Of a DNA stretch of 64,000 bases, positions 1 through 11,288 are shown piece after piece. The notes beneath the pieces are model-generated. The model was not told where the DNA came from, made no database searches, and saw nothing but the letters and a program-made list of their open reading frames with translations. Source of the DNA: Solanum dulcamara. Taxonomy: Eukaryota > Streptophyta > Magnoliopsida > Solanales > Solanaceae. The stretch is from contig NC_077244.1 in assembly GCF_947179165.1 (NCBI RefSeq), positions 69,734,144 to 69,798,143 of the forward strand, read 5' to 3'. The first letter of the stretch is position 1; the number at the start of each line of letters is the position of its first letter. Position numbers and translations under genes: made by a program.

Positions 1-1513
1 CATTTTCAGGGCTCAAATCCCGCTTAAATTCGAATCGCGCACTGCAAGGCTCATTTTGGGGTGGCGCTCCCAACAGAATTTTTTTTCAATCCCAGAGCTC
101 GAATCCGAAATCTCTGATTAAGAATGAAACAGTCCTACCACCGCATTATAAACCATGTTGATAGTGTGTTTGTTTTACTATAACATCAAAATATATATAC
201 TTTTTTTTTTCCAACGAAAAGGTCAATTTCATATAAAGGTTATGGGTTTAAGGGGAATTTAGCCATTGTTTCTTGTATACGTGTTGATAGGAGTAATAAA
301 ACTAGTATATAAAAAATACGATCTTCTAACTTTTTCAACTGTTCATTTATTAGTCCAATTTATATTAATCCGTCTAATTTAGCTCATTTAAAAATTAATC
401 GATATATAGTCCAAATCAAGATATGAGAAGCTTTATCAAAATATATTTAAAAAGTTTTTAAATTTTTTTTTTGATATATTATATATAAAAAATAATAAAA
501 ATATTAGGTACTTAAACAAGCTAAAAAGGAAAAAAAAAACAAATAACTTAATAAGAATTGAATAAAGATATACATAGATGCTTCCAATAGAATTTGCATA
601 TTCAACTACCCTGATTAGACAATGATTTATGTAAGTCTTTTTTATGGGTTTTGAATTCTTGGATAAGCATTTTTAATTGCTTTATAGAAATATGTATAAT
701 GTATAATTTGAATTATGACTGATTTCTTGGTTCACTTCAACACAATTAATAACTCTTGTGACCCACTTATTTATTGTTTATAACCCCTTTCGACCCTTAA
801 TTTAGTCCAAAGTGCGTATTCTACACCTTTACATGTGAATTTTCTTTATGATATATATTCCAGCTATTTGCTTTATTCACTTTGAAGAAATAGAATAATA
901 CTATCTTAAAAGTAGACACCAAATAGTATGATTGGTTTTGAGAGACCAATTATGTCTCTAACTGCCCTAAGCCCTTATTAGAAAAACATTAGGGTGGTTA
1001 ATTATTAGCCAATTTACAACTAAATGACTCCAAGAAAAATCTGTGAATTTTGTAGAGTGATATTAAGAAAATAGCATGTACTATATGTTTTATTTTGATC
1101 TCAAAATCCATAAGATATTATGGTTTATGAATCTTACCAATAATTACTCAATTTTTGGGGGGTTAAAAATCTTTGTCAAGGGGAGACATTGATTGAAAAC
1201 AAAGAACATGGATGGCTTTTTTTAAATGGATAAAGTACCTTTAAATAATTCCTGTCCAGAAGAATAATTATCTATTTTGTACATGCTTTTGATTTGTTGG
1301 AAATTTTAGTAGCTTGAGATGAAAGTTTGATTCTCATCTTGAAATCTCCTATCCCAATTTTGATAAAAATAAATAAATAGATAAATAAAACTTGCTTAAT
1401 GTGGATTTATGACTCTAACTGAAGATAATCTAGTTTGATTCTCACAACTTTTTACATGAAATTCTTTTACTGATTCAGGTAATTTCTAGTAGTTCAGTAT
1501 AATAAATTAAAAA

Positions 1514-1666
1514 CATAATTATTGTATTAATATGGAATTCCAAATCATGGACTCGAATTGCATGTCCAAACATAATTATTATATTAATATGAAATTTCAA
1601 ATCATGAATTCAAATTGTATGTCCAAATGCTGATTTGAAATCATAACTTTATATTGCATGTCCAAA
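1514..1666. repeat. 57-bp tandem repeat, two full copies plus a partial third
   Basis: Units 1514-1570 and 1571-1627 are both 57 bp, start CATAATTATT and end in ATGTCCAAA. A 39-bp partial unit, 1628-1666, also ends in GCATGTCCAAA. The units differ at several positions, so the array is not recent. No function is suggested. Confidence 0.75.
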
Positions 1667-2355
1667 TACAAGCTATCAAGCTTTTTGTATATTTATTTTT
1701 TTCTATTTTAAATTCTCTAAGTAAAAAAAATACAATTAATTATTACTTCATTTCAAATTATCTGTCTGACTTTTATGCGATACACATCGTCGGGGCCAAC
1801 GTTTTCATATGTGTTTATGAAAACACAATTATGGAGGAACCTATTTCTAGAGTTCTCTGTATATTCAATACGAAGTCAGTGGAGGTCGGTTGTTTTTGTT
1901 TGTTCCTTTTGAGCTAAGATAAGTACTAAGAAACATGCCATAATTTACGTTTATGAAATTTGGATGAATCATTGGTCCCACCAACTTGTTAGACGGACTC
2001 TTGTTGTTTTAAATCATGCAATCAAGTTTACAAAAGATTATGACACGCTCAAATTAAGGATTATTGTTGGGGGTTTTGAATATTTTTTTTTGGAGTGGAG
2101 GGCTAGTGGCGGATTTAAGATTTTTATTTAGGGGGTTCGGTTTTTTTTGGAATTAAATCCACTAGTTCAACACTCTTTTGAAAAAAAGAAAAGAAAATAA
2201 ATTTATAGAGGTTGTTTCTGAAATTAAATGAAAAGAAATACAACTCTAATCACAGAGGTCCATTTAAAGACATTGTACAACTGTGCTGCATTTGTTTTTT
2301 TTTTTGTTCAGGAGATTCAAAATTAATATATGTACATAAATATATAAAATTTATC

Positions 2356-2356
2356 T

Positions 2357-2384
<28 letters not shown>
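2356..2384. repeat. (TA)n microsatellite
   Basis: An uninterrupted run of about 14 TA dinucleotides in AT-rich intergenic DNA, seen directly. Confidence 0.8.
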
Positions 2385-2387
<3 letters not shown>

Positions 2388-3034
2388 TAATGTCCCTGGG
2401 TGGGGGAGGTAGGGTCATCACGAAACTTCCTTCCCACATGACTCCACAGACATATTGATGAATGATGATGGCCTCTCAATAGATGTGTATTTTTCATCTA
2501 CCGTAGGGTGGATCATTTGAATGTAATAGTACCATTTGAAATACTTCAAGGGAACATTCTCTGCCTACATTATTACTCCTTAGGGGAGTTAATAATTCAT
2601 TAAACAGTACGGATATTCAGTGTACATGAGCATTAATTGTCACGTATCCAAAATCTCTATCTCATAAAGATTATGTCTCCTGGTTTAATTTTCAGCAGAA
2701 AAGTGTTTCTTCTTTTGTGAATATTAAGGAAAGATGCACTTCGTACTTGTGAACTTTATAATTACAAGTCTTTTGCTTATTGCAAAGGCGAATTTAATAT
2801 TCAAAACTTATGAGGTCTTATAATTCCTCGATTGACTACCGAGCGTAACTTATTTATGCTATCAAAATAACATTTACAATCCGTTTGCCTAGATTGATAA
2901 TGAACGATTTTAACTACTTCAATATCAACTTCAAAGGAAGACATAAATTTGAACTCAAATAGAATCGATCACACGTGTTTTGATAAATTTATGGACTAAT
3001 ACATGCTGAGATAATTTTGAATTCTAACTAATTC

Positions 3035-3667
3035 TCAGAGTTTGAGAGACAAATCCAGCTTCTTCAAATCCTCTTGATGATTAATATTCAAATGAGAAAC
3101 AACCCCTGCTGGAAACTTGTTCATGTTACCGAAATTTAGCCTAGAAGCACTGTCACCGAACGATCTTTCAGGGAGACCGATCGCCGGAAACTGATCCAGC
3201 CCCCTTCTCGACCATGTTCCAGCTGAATGTGAATTATATAATATGGGTGGAATTACGGGTGCCCTGAAGGTGTTCGACGAAATGTTTGGTTTATGAATCA
3301 TGGAGTGGGCTTGAATGCCAAGAGACTTATGGAAGGAACCAGACATAACAGGCACTGAATCCATACTCTGCTTTCTCTTCGCCATTGTAATTCGTTCCCG
3401 TTTATGCGCGTTTTGATGACCGCCAAGTGCCTGTGAACTGTAAAAATTTCTGTAGCAATAGTTACAGGAAAAAACCTGTTGCTCTGTTTCATCATCATCC
3501 GATGAGCTAATTGTGTGCAAAGTATGATCACTTGTTTTGAGTCTTTGATCATCTGTAGGTTTCAACTCCCAATTACAGAGGAGGCTTAGATCTAGAATGA
3601 GCCCATTGTTTTCTTGTTTATCAACTTCTTGTCGTGGCGCTGATTGATTTTGGGAGTCCATTTCCAT
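3035..3667 (-). CDS. C2H2 zinc-finger transcriptional repressor, single QALGGH finger with two EAR motifs (ZFP/KNUCKLES type)
   Basis: Intronless 210-residue protein, probably nuclear. One plant-type C2H2 finger: Cys68 and Cys71, then QALGGH (79-84) giving His84, and His88, with spacing C-x2-C-x12-H-x3-H. The QALGGH core is the plant-specific DNA-contact helix. An EAR-type repression motif LDLSL lies near the N-terminus (25-29) and another, LDLSLKL, forms the C-terminus (204-210). In this family such motifs recruit TOPLESS-type co-repressors, so a repressor is the inferred role. A Ser/Asp/Glu-rich stretch (54-64) precedes the finger. Length and lack of introns fit the Arabidopsis ZFP1-ZFP7 and KNUCKLES group, but I cannot choose an orthologue. 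The start is the first ATG of the frame (MEMD); an in-frame ATG two codons later is possible. No target is evident. Confidence 0.9.
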   Translation of the reverse strand: MEMDSQNQSAPRQEVDKQENNGLILDLSLLCNWELKPTDDQRLKTSDHTLHTISSSDDDETEQQVFSCNYCYRNFYSSQALGGHQNAHKRERITMAKRKQSMDSVPVMSGSFHKSLGIQAHSMIHKPNISSNTFRAPVIPPILYNSHSAGTWSRRGLDQFPAIGLPERSFGDSASRLNFGNMNKFPAGVVSHLNINHQEDLKKLDLSLKL

Positions 3668-4914
3668 CTAGTGCTACTTTTGGGAAGTAGCTAGGGGGGA
3701 ATTATAGGTAATGGTGTTTCAACTTTGAAAGGAAGTTAAATGGCTGATGATTTGACTTGGGAAACTTCATATGGAGGTGGGGACAAGGGTGAGGGATTAT
3801 TTGTTGGATATTGAGTTTGGGTCGTGGATCGTCCATGTGAACTGAAAAAGATATATGAATGTGTATTGATAAGAAAGTAAGACCTGCAGTTACAAGGGCT
3901 TATAGATGAGGACACACCAATAATGAGAACTTCTTAAGTATGAAAGGAGCAAGCAATTATATCGCACTTCTAGGATTGATCATACCTTTCGGCAGAATAA
4001 CATAAATGATTCGCAAGTTTATGTTAGAAAAACATTAGTACAGTAATGATACTAAACAGGAATCAAAACAGGAAATAAATTATCAGAAATATTGTGTCGA
4101 CGGCTCGATAGAGATGCTAAGTCGTTGCAGCCGATTACTCTCCAAAGTTTAGTGGTGGACCCATGATTTGCAAAATCAAATTTGGATCAGGCCAAGCCAT
4201 TGCCTTGAAAATGATCTTGGTCCGAACAAGAATGCAAATTGGTGTGGCCGGTCACAGACATAGAAGGCACAAATTAACCCATTTTATCTTGGGTTAGAGT
4301 CCCACATTGATTGGAGATTAAATTGATGATTTGATTATATATATAGACTTAGACAATTTTTTCTTTTGAGCTAATTTTCGATGTTGAATTAGGCCAAAAA
4401 ACAATTCTCTTTACAACCCCTAAAAAGTTCTCTTCCTAATCAATGAAGGATCACTTGTCTTTCACATGAGACCAAGGAAGAAGCAAAGAAAGGAGACTCA
4501 CAAAGAATCTTTGACTTTGCATTAGCGCCAACTAAATTAAATTGCAAATATTTTACACGTTACGTAAGTTCTTCAAATTGGTAAACCCGATCGACGTTGG
4601 TTTTCTTTCAATTTTGAACTTGGAAAATCAACTTTGATCTCTAGTATTTATCTATTTAAAACTTATGCACAATGCAATATAATCAACAATAAGTATTTAA
4701 GATTTAAGAACATAATTATATCATCAAAGTAGGAATAAATTAATAGGAGTATTATATTCCCTCTTAGAAGGGAAGAACGAGGCTTAAGAATCTATTCATA
4801 GTATTGGACTATTGTGAATGTCTACATCTTGCATGATATTGTTGTGTAACATTCTAGTATTCAAACCAAAACCGCAGCCGCGCCCACTTTCTCTTTCTTT
4901 GTCTTAGGGGTGTC
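3668..4914. other. Upstream region of the zinc-finger gene and intergenic DNA
   Basis: No gene seen. The part next to 3667 should carry the promoter and 5'UTR of the minus-strand zinc-finger gene, but I cannot assign a TATA box with confidence. A degraded short LTR fragment lies at 4293-4398, and the left end of a hAT element follows at 4915. Confidence 0.5.
4293..4398 (+). repeat. Fragment of a TRIM-like short LTR
   Basis: Starts GTTAGAGTCCCACATTGATT and ends GATGTTGAATTAGGCC. The same end motif (CTTTTGAGCTA..., GTTGA.TTAGGC) appears in the element at 27,585-27,905, which has a tRNA-Met primer-binding site, so both appear to belong to one short non-coding LTR family. The family name is not certain. 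Confidence 0.5.
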
Positions 4915-6979
4915 AACTTGGCCGGGTGGCCCGGTTTTTGGCCCATCAAAACCGGCCCATTAAGAGTCCGGCACGATAGGAACCGGATCGGGTACCGATC
5001 CACCACAAAAAATTTAGGCTGGATCGATAAGACCGGCTCGGTAAGGCACCAGTAGCCGGCTCGAACTGGCCTGGTTTAGTTTTTAATTTTTTTAAATTTC
5101 AAATTTAGCCATTCGGGTCACTCTTCAGAATTAGCCGTTGGGCCCAACAACCATTTCTAAAAATTGGCCAAAAATGGGCTTTTTTAAAAAGGAAAAAAAA
5201 TTATTAATCAATTTTTTTTTCTATAAATACCTACAACATTTAATCATTTTTTCCCACCAACAATCATCTAATTCTCTCAATTCTCTCTCAATTTCTCAAT
5301 TCTTTCTTAAAGTAATATCAATCTTTTATTATTTTTTGCAATTAACAACATCAAGTGGAAGTGTTCAACATTTCATTAATTTTACGATTCTTTATTTGAT
5401 TCCGGCAATTTGGTATAATCGTTTCTTCTCTTGCTTTTATTTAGTAAATTAATTATAGTATATTTAAATATTTAAGTTTTGTGTTTATAATTTTTATTAC
5501 TTTAATTTGCATAATGGATAGATTAAAAAATATAGGTAAAAGTGTTAAATATTTGTGTCCCGGAGGAGGTAGTGGTAGTAAGAAAAAAAGTGCTTCCGGT
5601 AGAGGTAGTACAAGTAGAACTTATTCTCGTATGCCTGAGGTACCACCTAGTGAATTTAGAGAAATAGGTTTAGGTGCACATGATATGAATGAAAATGAAT
5701 ATCAAGAAACTTACGGTATAGAAGAACCAAATGAATTTGAAGTAGAAATAGAACAAGATAATGATGATGATGTGGATGTTACACCAACTAGTCCTAATGT
5801 AGATATAGGTAATGCTCAATCTAGAACTGTTAATCTTCCTCCATGACCTGTAAAAGAAAGAAAAAAAATTAGTTTAGTATGATATTATTTTGAACGCATA
5901 GCCGGAACAACTAAATTTCAATGTAAAGAATGTCAAAAAAATTCAAACATAAGACCGGGAGTAATTGAGGTGGAACACGTCAATTGATTAGACATCTAGA
6001 CAATGAGTAACCTGGTTGGAAAGAATGAATAGGGGGTGCTACTGGGCCAGTTCAAGGTAGAGTAAAACCACATATCGAAAAATTAACGGGAATGTATAAT
6101 AAAATCAGGCACCGTGAAAAGATAGCGAAAATGATAGTTGTTGGTTGTCTACCTTTTTCATTTGCTTCTTCTGATGTTTTTATTCATTATATACAATAAT
6201 TTTATAATCTTATGTTTAACGGTATTCCTAGAAGTACTTGTAGATCAAATATTTTTTGACTTCATGTATAATATGCATATTATTTACGTTGGTTATTAAT
6301 AAATCTTCTACGTAGAGTTTCACTTACTTCTGATTTTGGTCGTGCTATAAGTAAAATAATTATTTAACTGTTACTTGTCATTGGATAGATAATGATTTTA
6401 TTATGCAAAAACGTATTTTTTAGCATTTCAATATGATGAAGACCGAAGATATAATGCATAATTTATTTTTGATTCTATATCAATGGTTACAAAATATTAT
6501 GGTATTAAACACAAAATTTTATGTATTTCTTTTGATAATGCATCTAACAATACCATTGCTATTAATTCTTTGAAAACTGCCTACAAATTAATAGATAGTA
6601 TATTATGAGTATATTAGATATAGATTGTAAGTATATATATAATATATAATTAAGTATATCACTATAATAGATAGTGTATTGTGAGTATATAAATTGTTAT
6701 AGATAACGATACACTATATTGATGATTGACTCAAATTTTCGAATACATAAACGCCGCAAAAAAATATTCAAACCCAATGGGCCCAATCCAACCCGACCCA
6801 TTAGGACTAGACACTATACCCTGGTCGCGTGCCGAGTTGTTTACAATTTTTTTTCATTATTGGGCCGGATTGGCTCGGCCCAGTAAGGGTGTCGTCTGCC
6901 CAGCCTAGCTTGATATCTGGTGGGCCAAAAAATAAGTGGGCCGGTTTGACTCGGCTCGACCCACTTAACAGGTTTAGAG
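4915..6979 (+). mobile_element. Decayed autonomous hAT-superfamily DNA transposon
   Basis: The left end reads TAGGGGTGTCAACTTGG, a hAT-type terminus, with GGCCC/CCGG-rich subterminal DNA at both ends (4920-5060 and 6775-6975). The right terminus (near 6979) is only a poor inverted match. Flanking 8-mers CTTTGTCT (4907-4914) and GTTTGTCT (6979-6986) agree at 7 of 8 positions, as expected for an old 8-bp target duplication. Inside is a broken BED-finger transposase gene. About 2.06 kb; the exact right border is uncertain by a base or two. Confidence 0.7.
5515..6600 (+). pseudogene. hAT transposase remnant (BED zinc finger, RICESLEEPER-like)
   Basis: Begins with an open N-terminal stretch (ATG near 5515, reading MDRLKNIGKSVKYLCPGG) rich in Gly/Ser and then acidic, ending at a TGA near 5846. 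Beyond the stop, translation in shifting frames still reads as a BED finger (FQCKECQK, then a degraded RHL) near 5880-6000. Central hAT transposase blocks follow near 6120-6200 (VVGCLPFSFASSDVF) and 6370-6600 (TCHWIDNDFIMQKR, and SFDNASNNT in another frame). Many stops and frameshifts show it is dead. Assignment rests on the BED finger and the CHWID...QKR block characteristic of plant hAT transposases. Confidence 0.75.
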
Positions 6980-8437
6980 TTTGTCTTGTCAACATACACA
7001 ATGTACTGCTGGCAAATTCTAATTCAAATTCATTTGACTGCTCATGACCAATTTGTATTCAAACTATTACATGCTAATTATATGTGTTCTTAATTAACAA
7101 CTTTAATTACTATGCAGGAGTAATCATGTTAGAATGTATGCATCCACTACAAGTTAGGGATCAGGTCCTTTGACAGAATAACAATTGCGGAAAAGTAAAT
7201 TATAAGAAATAAAATCAACATAAGATTTTAAGTGAAAACTTCCTTGATCAAGAGATGAAAAAACCACAACCCATCGCACAAGATTTCACCAAACAACTCT
7301 TCTAATCAAAAAGCTAAAACTGAGATTACAAACTCTTGCAATGTAGAATTGAACTCTCAATTCCTTCCCCCTTACTGTAACACCCATGTTACATACATAT
7401 TCAAAGCAATGACTCTATTTTTCACTAAATCAACAAACTATTGTCGACTTAGACTTCAAGACACAACCATAGTTAACTCTAGTTATATTAAGACAGATTC
7501 AAAGAAAACTTAAGTTGGTCTAACTTCTTTACAAATTAGGAATAGATCTACAATTATGACCAGAGATATAAAAACTCTAAAAACAACTAAGAACGGTGAT
7601 AGCTCTATCAGGCCCTTATTGTTCTTCGAGAAGATATTTTCAGAGAATAAAGGCTTTTGCTGTGTGAGAGAATCAGATGCAAAACCTGGATTACGCTATT
7701 GAAGAAAATGCATATGTATATATATACTTGACAAAATTCCTGAAGCAACGTTATTGGTTGGAACCCTTCTACTGTGCAAAAACAATGTGCACCAGCGCAC
7801 CAACGACCTACATTTTTGACAGGATATAGTGTACTTTTTGTCGGCTGTCCTTTTCTCATGATCTCTCACATGAGATCAGGTCCCTTACCAATTTTCATGA
7901 TTTGTTAAGTCATCAAAACTCCATAATAACAAATCATTAACATGATTGAAAGATTCAACTAAAGAGGTTTAGGATGAATTTAGATAAGAGAACTTTAATT
8001 GTAATGGAAGAACTGGAATTGGTTTTTCTTTGCGTTGGTTACGAATGTCTAGTGTCACTCTTATTTATATTTGTGTAGAGATAATTCTAGATACAAAAAA
8101 TTTAGAATATTTTACCCATCTTCTACAGATATCTCCTTTGAGTATCTAATATTCAAAAATATCTAGATTTTTTCTAAATACAAGTATCAACTATAACATA
8201 ACTTTCTAGATTATTGTTAATGTCTATGATAGTTATTCTTTTAAAAAAAGAAAATCACTTTAGATATTTTTCACATATTTGTATTTATTTATAAACGTTC
8301 TACATAGATATTATTACCACACACAAAGAAAAATAGCAAAATTTGTTGATTGTACTAATTAAATTTACTAACTTATTTTGAGCCACGCTAGCTACTCTAA
8401 TCTATGACATATATTAGCAACTTTTGATGTCCAGTCT

Positions 8438-8721
8438 CAGAGGTGGAGCTAAGTGAGAGTCCGGGGTTCCGACGAAATTAGTAGTTTTTTCGTAGATTCT
8501 GTATTTATATTAGAAAATTAAATATACTTGTAAATTCCCTAACAAAACTAACTAATAGTTGAGTGGTTAGGAAGGAGCCATGAAATACTTTCACACACTA
8601 GAGTTGTGGATTTGAACCCCACTGTTATTAAACGTTTCTCTTCCTTTTTAAAAGGAAAGAGCTTTGCAATATTTTTCTCTTCATTAGAACCCCCAAATTC
8701 CTAATCCTGACTCCGCCTTTA
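8438..8721. mobile_element. Small non-autonomous DNA transposon (MITE), GGCGGAG-type ends
   Basis: The left end CAGAGGTGGAGCT (8438-8450) and the right end, reverse-complemented as TAAAGGCGGAGTCAGGA, form imperfect terminal inverted repeats of the type also seen in the PDS5-like introns at 25,846 and 45,328. About 284 bp, non-coding. I could not confirm a target duplication. Confidence 0.5.
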
Positions 8722-10479
8722 TCTAATCTTTCGATTTACTATAAAATTTAATTTATATACACTAATAATATGAACTTCTTCAATAAACTATTAGTGTACT
8801 TTAATTAATAGGTTTGTTTGCTGCACTTTTGTATTATAATTGCTAATAATATAAGTTATGATTACAATAATTTTAGTCTGATGGCATGAAGAAGTGTACA
8901 CTCAATCAAGTTATAAAGAAAATATTTGGAGAAGACAAGTGGCCGACAATTAGATGGGTATATGTAATGAAAAGGGACCCCGTAATGTGTGAATTAAGTT
9001 TTCACACTCTCAGGGGTAGTTTAGTATGGCGGATAACAATCACTAGATTCAAATTTAGTTACGACTTACGAGTATTAATTAATTTCGAAAATAATGAAAT
9101 TAGATATTTTATATAAAAAAAATGAGAAAATTATAAATTTCACAGGATATTTTTGTCTATTATCATCCCATGTATCAAATTAATACCATTCAGTGGTCCT
9201 AAGGACACTCTATGAAAGATGATAAGAAAAAACATAACATGATCCTATATTAGTTTTTGTCCAAATGCACAAGTAAGAATTACTATAAAGAAAGTCTGTG
9301 CAGGGAGTGCGCTTCCTTAGTCTAATCATAGCATATATAGGATTCAGGCTCCACATATCTCATGTCATTTAGGATTTCATTATCTGTATATTTTTGTAAA
9401 CAATCAAATGCTTGGAATATAATTATTTTATAATAAAGAAAGAATACATGATTTTATTTTTTTTGCATCTTGATAAAATGTGAGCTTTTGACCATCCATA
9501 TAAGTTTTAGGAGTTTTTTGCAATTACTCTCGAATTGTTCTTCGGCAATTTTGGTCATCTCTATAAATTGAATTGGTGCACTAATGCAACAAGCATCCGA
9601 CGTTCAAAAATGACATTGCAAATTTTGAATTAGTCCCCCAATCTATCTCTCGTAGAATTAATTTTCTTTCATTACACAAATTTTAAAATCATGTTCACGA
9701 CTTTCAGGAGTGTATATATATAAAATCGCTTTTCTCATATTAGTTCTTATTATCATTTACTAGTATAATACAACTTATTGATGATTCAAATTATATGGCA
9801 TGCAGATAATGTACTTGTCAAGTATTGGGGTGTGCTTTTTCCTTTTCTTCCTTCCTTTATTTAACAGGTATCTCAGATTTCTGAAATATATTTTCAAATG
9901 AAACACATGAACAAATATTTTGCGCCTTGGCTAGCTACTTTGCAAATAAATAGAGGAAACATTTGGGCCTCTGGTGTTTGGCCCAATGGGTTCCTAGCAA
10001 TTTCTCATTTTGCACTTTCGGCCCTATTTTGTGGTGCTCTTTAATATATGCCCTTATAACAAATAGTTTTTTCCCGACCATAAATTTATAATTTCATATT
10101 ATAAGATATCATAAATTATACTCGGACATGACTTCAATTTTTAAATAACTTATGCCCCATTGGGCATAAGTTCGATTACTAGCTGAAATGAGTTTAAAGA
10201 CCAACCTACTTAAGAACAAAAATTAAAAATCAACCCATTTGAAGGGAAAATGTGCAATATTACCATTGCACAAATAATCTATTTTAACATCCTTATTTAA
10301 AGAATAGCTAAAATTTATAATAAAATATTAAGTTTAACCTCCTCAAAATTAATTTCAACTATCTAATCTGAAGTTCTGAAATTAAACTCTAAAAAAGCCT
10401 AAACTTTGAACCTTGAATGCAGTTCAAATTTATACCTTTGGTATGAATTTAAGCCTAATTTCATATTCAAGGGTTTGAG

Positions 10480-10810
10480 TTGACTTGAATGACTAAAGTT
10501 CAGGCACATATGACTGAAGTACGAAGTTCGATTATTTTTATGTTTTACTTCAATTATTTTATAATTGAAAGTTCAATTATTCTTACTTGATTTCAAATAA
10601 CTTTTTTCTTGAACTTCAGTCATATGTATCTAAAGTTCAATCATGTTCACCTGATTTCAACCATTTCTATCCAAAGTTAATGCACACATGGATGAAATTC
10701 AAACAAAAATAACTAATATCTAAAAGTATTAATTGAATTTCAGTTATATGTAGATGAAGTTCACGCGAAAATGATTAAACTTCAATCATTTTTGCCCCAA
10801 CTTCACTAAT
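10480..10810. repeat. Degenerate repeats of a GAAGTTCAATCAT-like motif
   Basis: Variants of AAGTTCAATCAT, TTCAGTCATATGTAT and GACTGAAGT recur about ten times in direct and inverted orientation over roughly 330 bp, just upstream of the RPL7 promoter. Spacing is irregular, so this is an old, decayed array or a TE fragment. Confidence 0.4.
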
Positions 10811-10891
10811 GTAATTCTTTGGATACAGATTAAACGGAGGTACCAAAATGGTCTGGCCACTGCTTGACCTTATGGACTTCCAATTTCCAAA

Positions 10892-10949
10892 AGCCCAATA
10901 ATAAAATGGGAATTATCTCTAGCGACCCAAACTGAAATTCAAAACCCTA
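10892..10949 (+). promoter_or_regulatory. RPL7 promoter motifs: site II element and telo box
   Basis: AGCCCA at 10892-10897 is the complement of the site II motif TGGGCT, and AAACCCTA at 10942-10949 is a telo box. Telo boxes paired with site II motifs are established features of plant ribosomal-protein promoters. Both lie about 90-150 bp upstream of the 5'UTR intron donor (11038), where a core promoter is expected, which supports the gene call. Confidence 0.65.
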
Positions 10950-11288
10950 TTAAAACCTTCGGCAAGCTCGACCTCTTTGCTCCTCTGAATCTTTCCGGTG
11001 AACTCCTCGCCGTCACTTTCGCCGGCGTAATCGATATGTAAGCTCAATTCTTTCTTTGTCGCTTTCTTTCTATATATATTTCGATCTCTCTCCAAATTTT
11101 AAATCTTCCACTAGACCAAAAACCTTAACTTTTTCCTGGAATTTTAATGTTATAAACCGAAATTGTAAGTTGGCTATACAACCTCGTATCCTATTACCGA
11201 AAGAAAGCATCAATTCAGTTTTTTTTTGTGAATTATTACTGTTAATCTGTAGACTAATTTACTTCTATCAGAGATAGTGTTGATGATT

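Larger units (their letters stand above)
1..3034. other. AT-rich intergenic DNA with small repeats, no gene seen
   Basis: No convincing coding sequence on either strand; the one longer open frame (about 1654-1917) is low-complexity and resembles nothing I know. The stretch holds a short tandem repeat (1514-1666), a (TA)n microsatellite near 2356-2384 and a fragment at about 2104-2170 starting GTGGCGGATTTAAG that looks like one end of the Solanaceae GTGGCGGA(G/T)-type MITE family. The end next to 3035 would contain the zinc-finger gene's 3'UTR. Confidence 0.6.
6987..10850. other. Gene-poor intergenic stretch with repeats
   Basis: No gene supported on either strand; the open frames near 7608-7859 and 8886-9116 lack recognisable domains. 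7141-7900 has the look of an old LTR fragment (AGGGATCAGGTCC near its start and GAGATCAGGTCC near its end) but I cannot define it. A small GTGGAG-type MITE lies at 8438-8721 and a degenerate repeat at about 10,480-10,810. The rest is AT-rich DNA in which I see nothing. Confidence 0.5.

Noticed and set aside
1654..1917. 87-codon open frame upstream of the zinc-finger gene
   Set aside because: Low-complexity, overlaps the tandem repeat, no recognisable domain or splice context.
8886..9116. 76-codon open frame in intergenic DNA
   Set aside because: No family resemblance, no promoter or splice context; chance length in AT-rich DNA.
11277..11282. Upstream start of RPL7 at GTG 11277
   Set aside because: It is a GTG codon and lies just inside the exon after the 5'UTR intron; ATG 11289 gives the family-like N-terminus.
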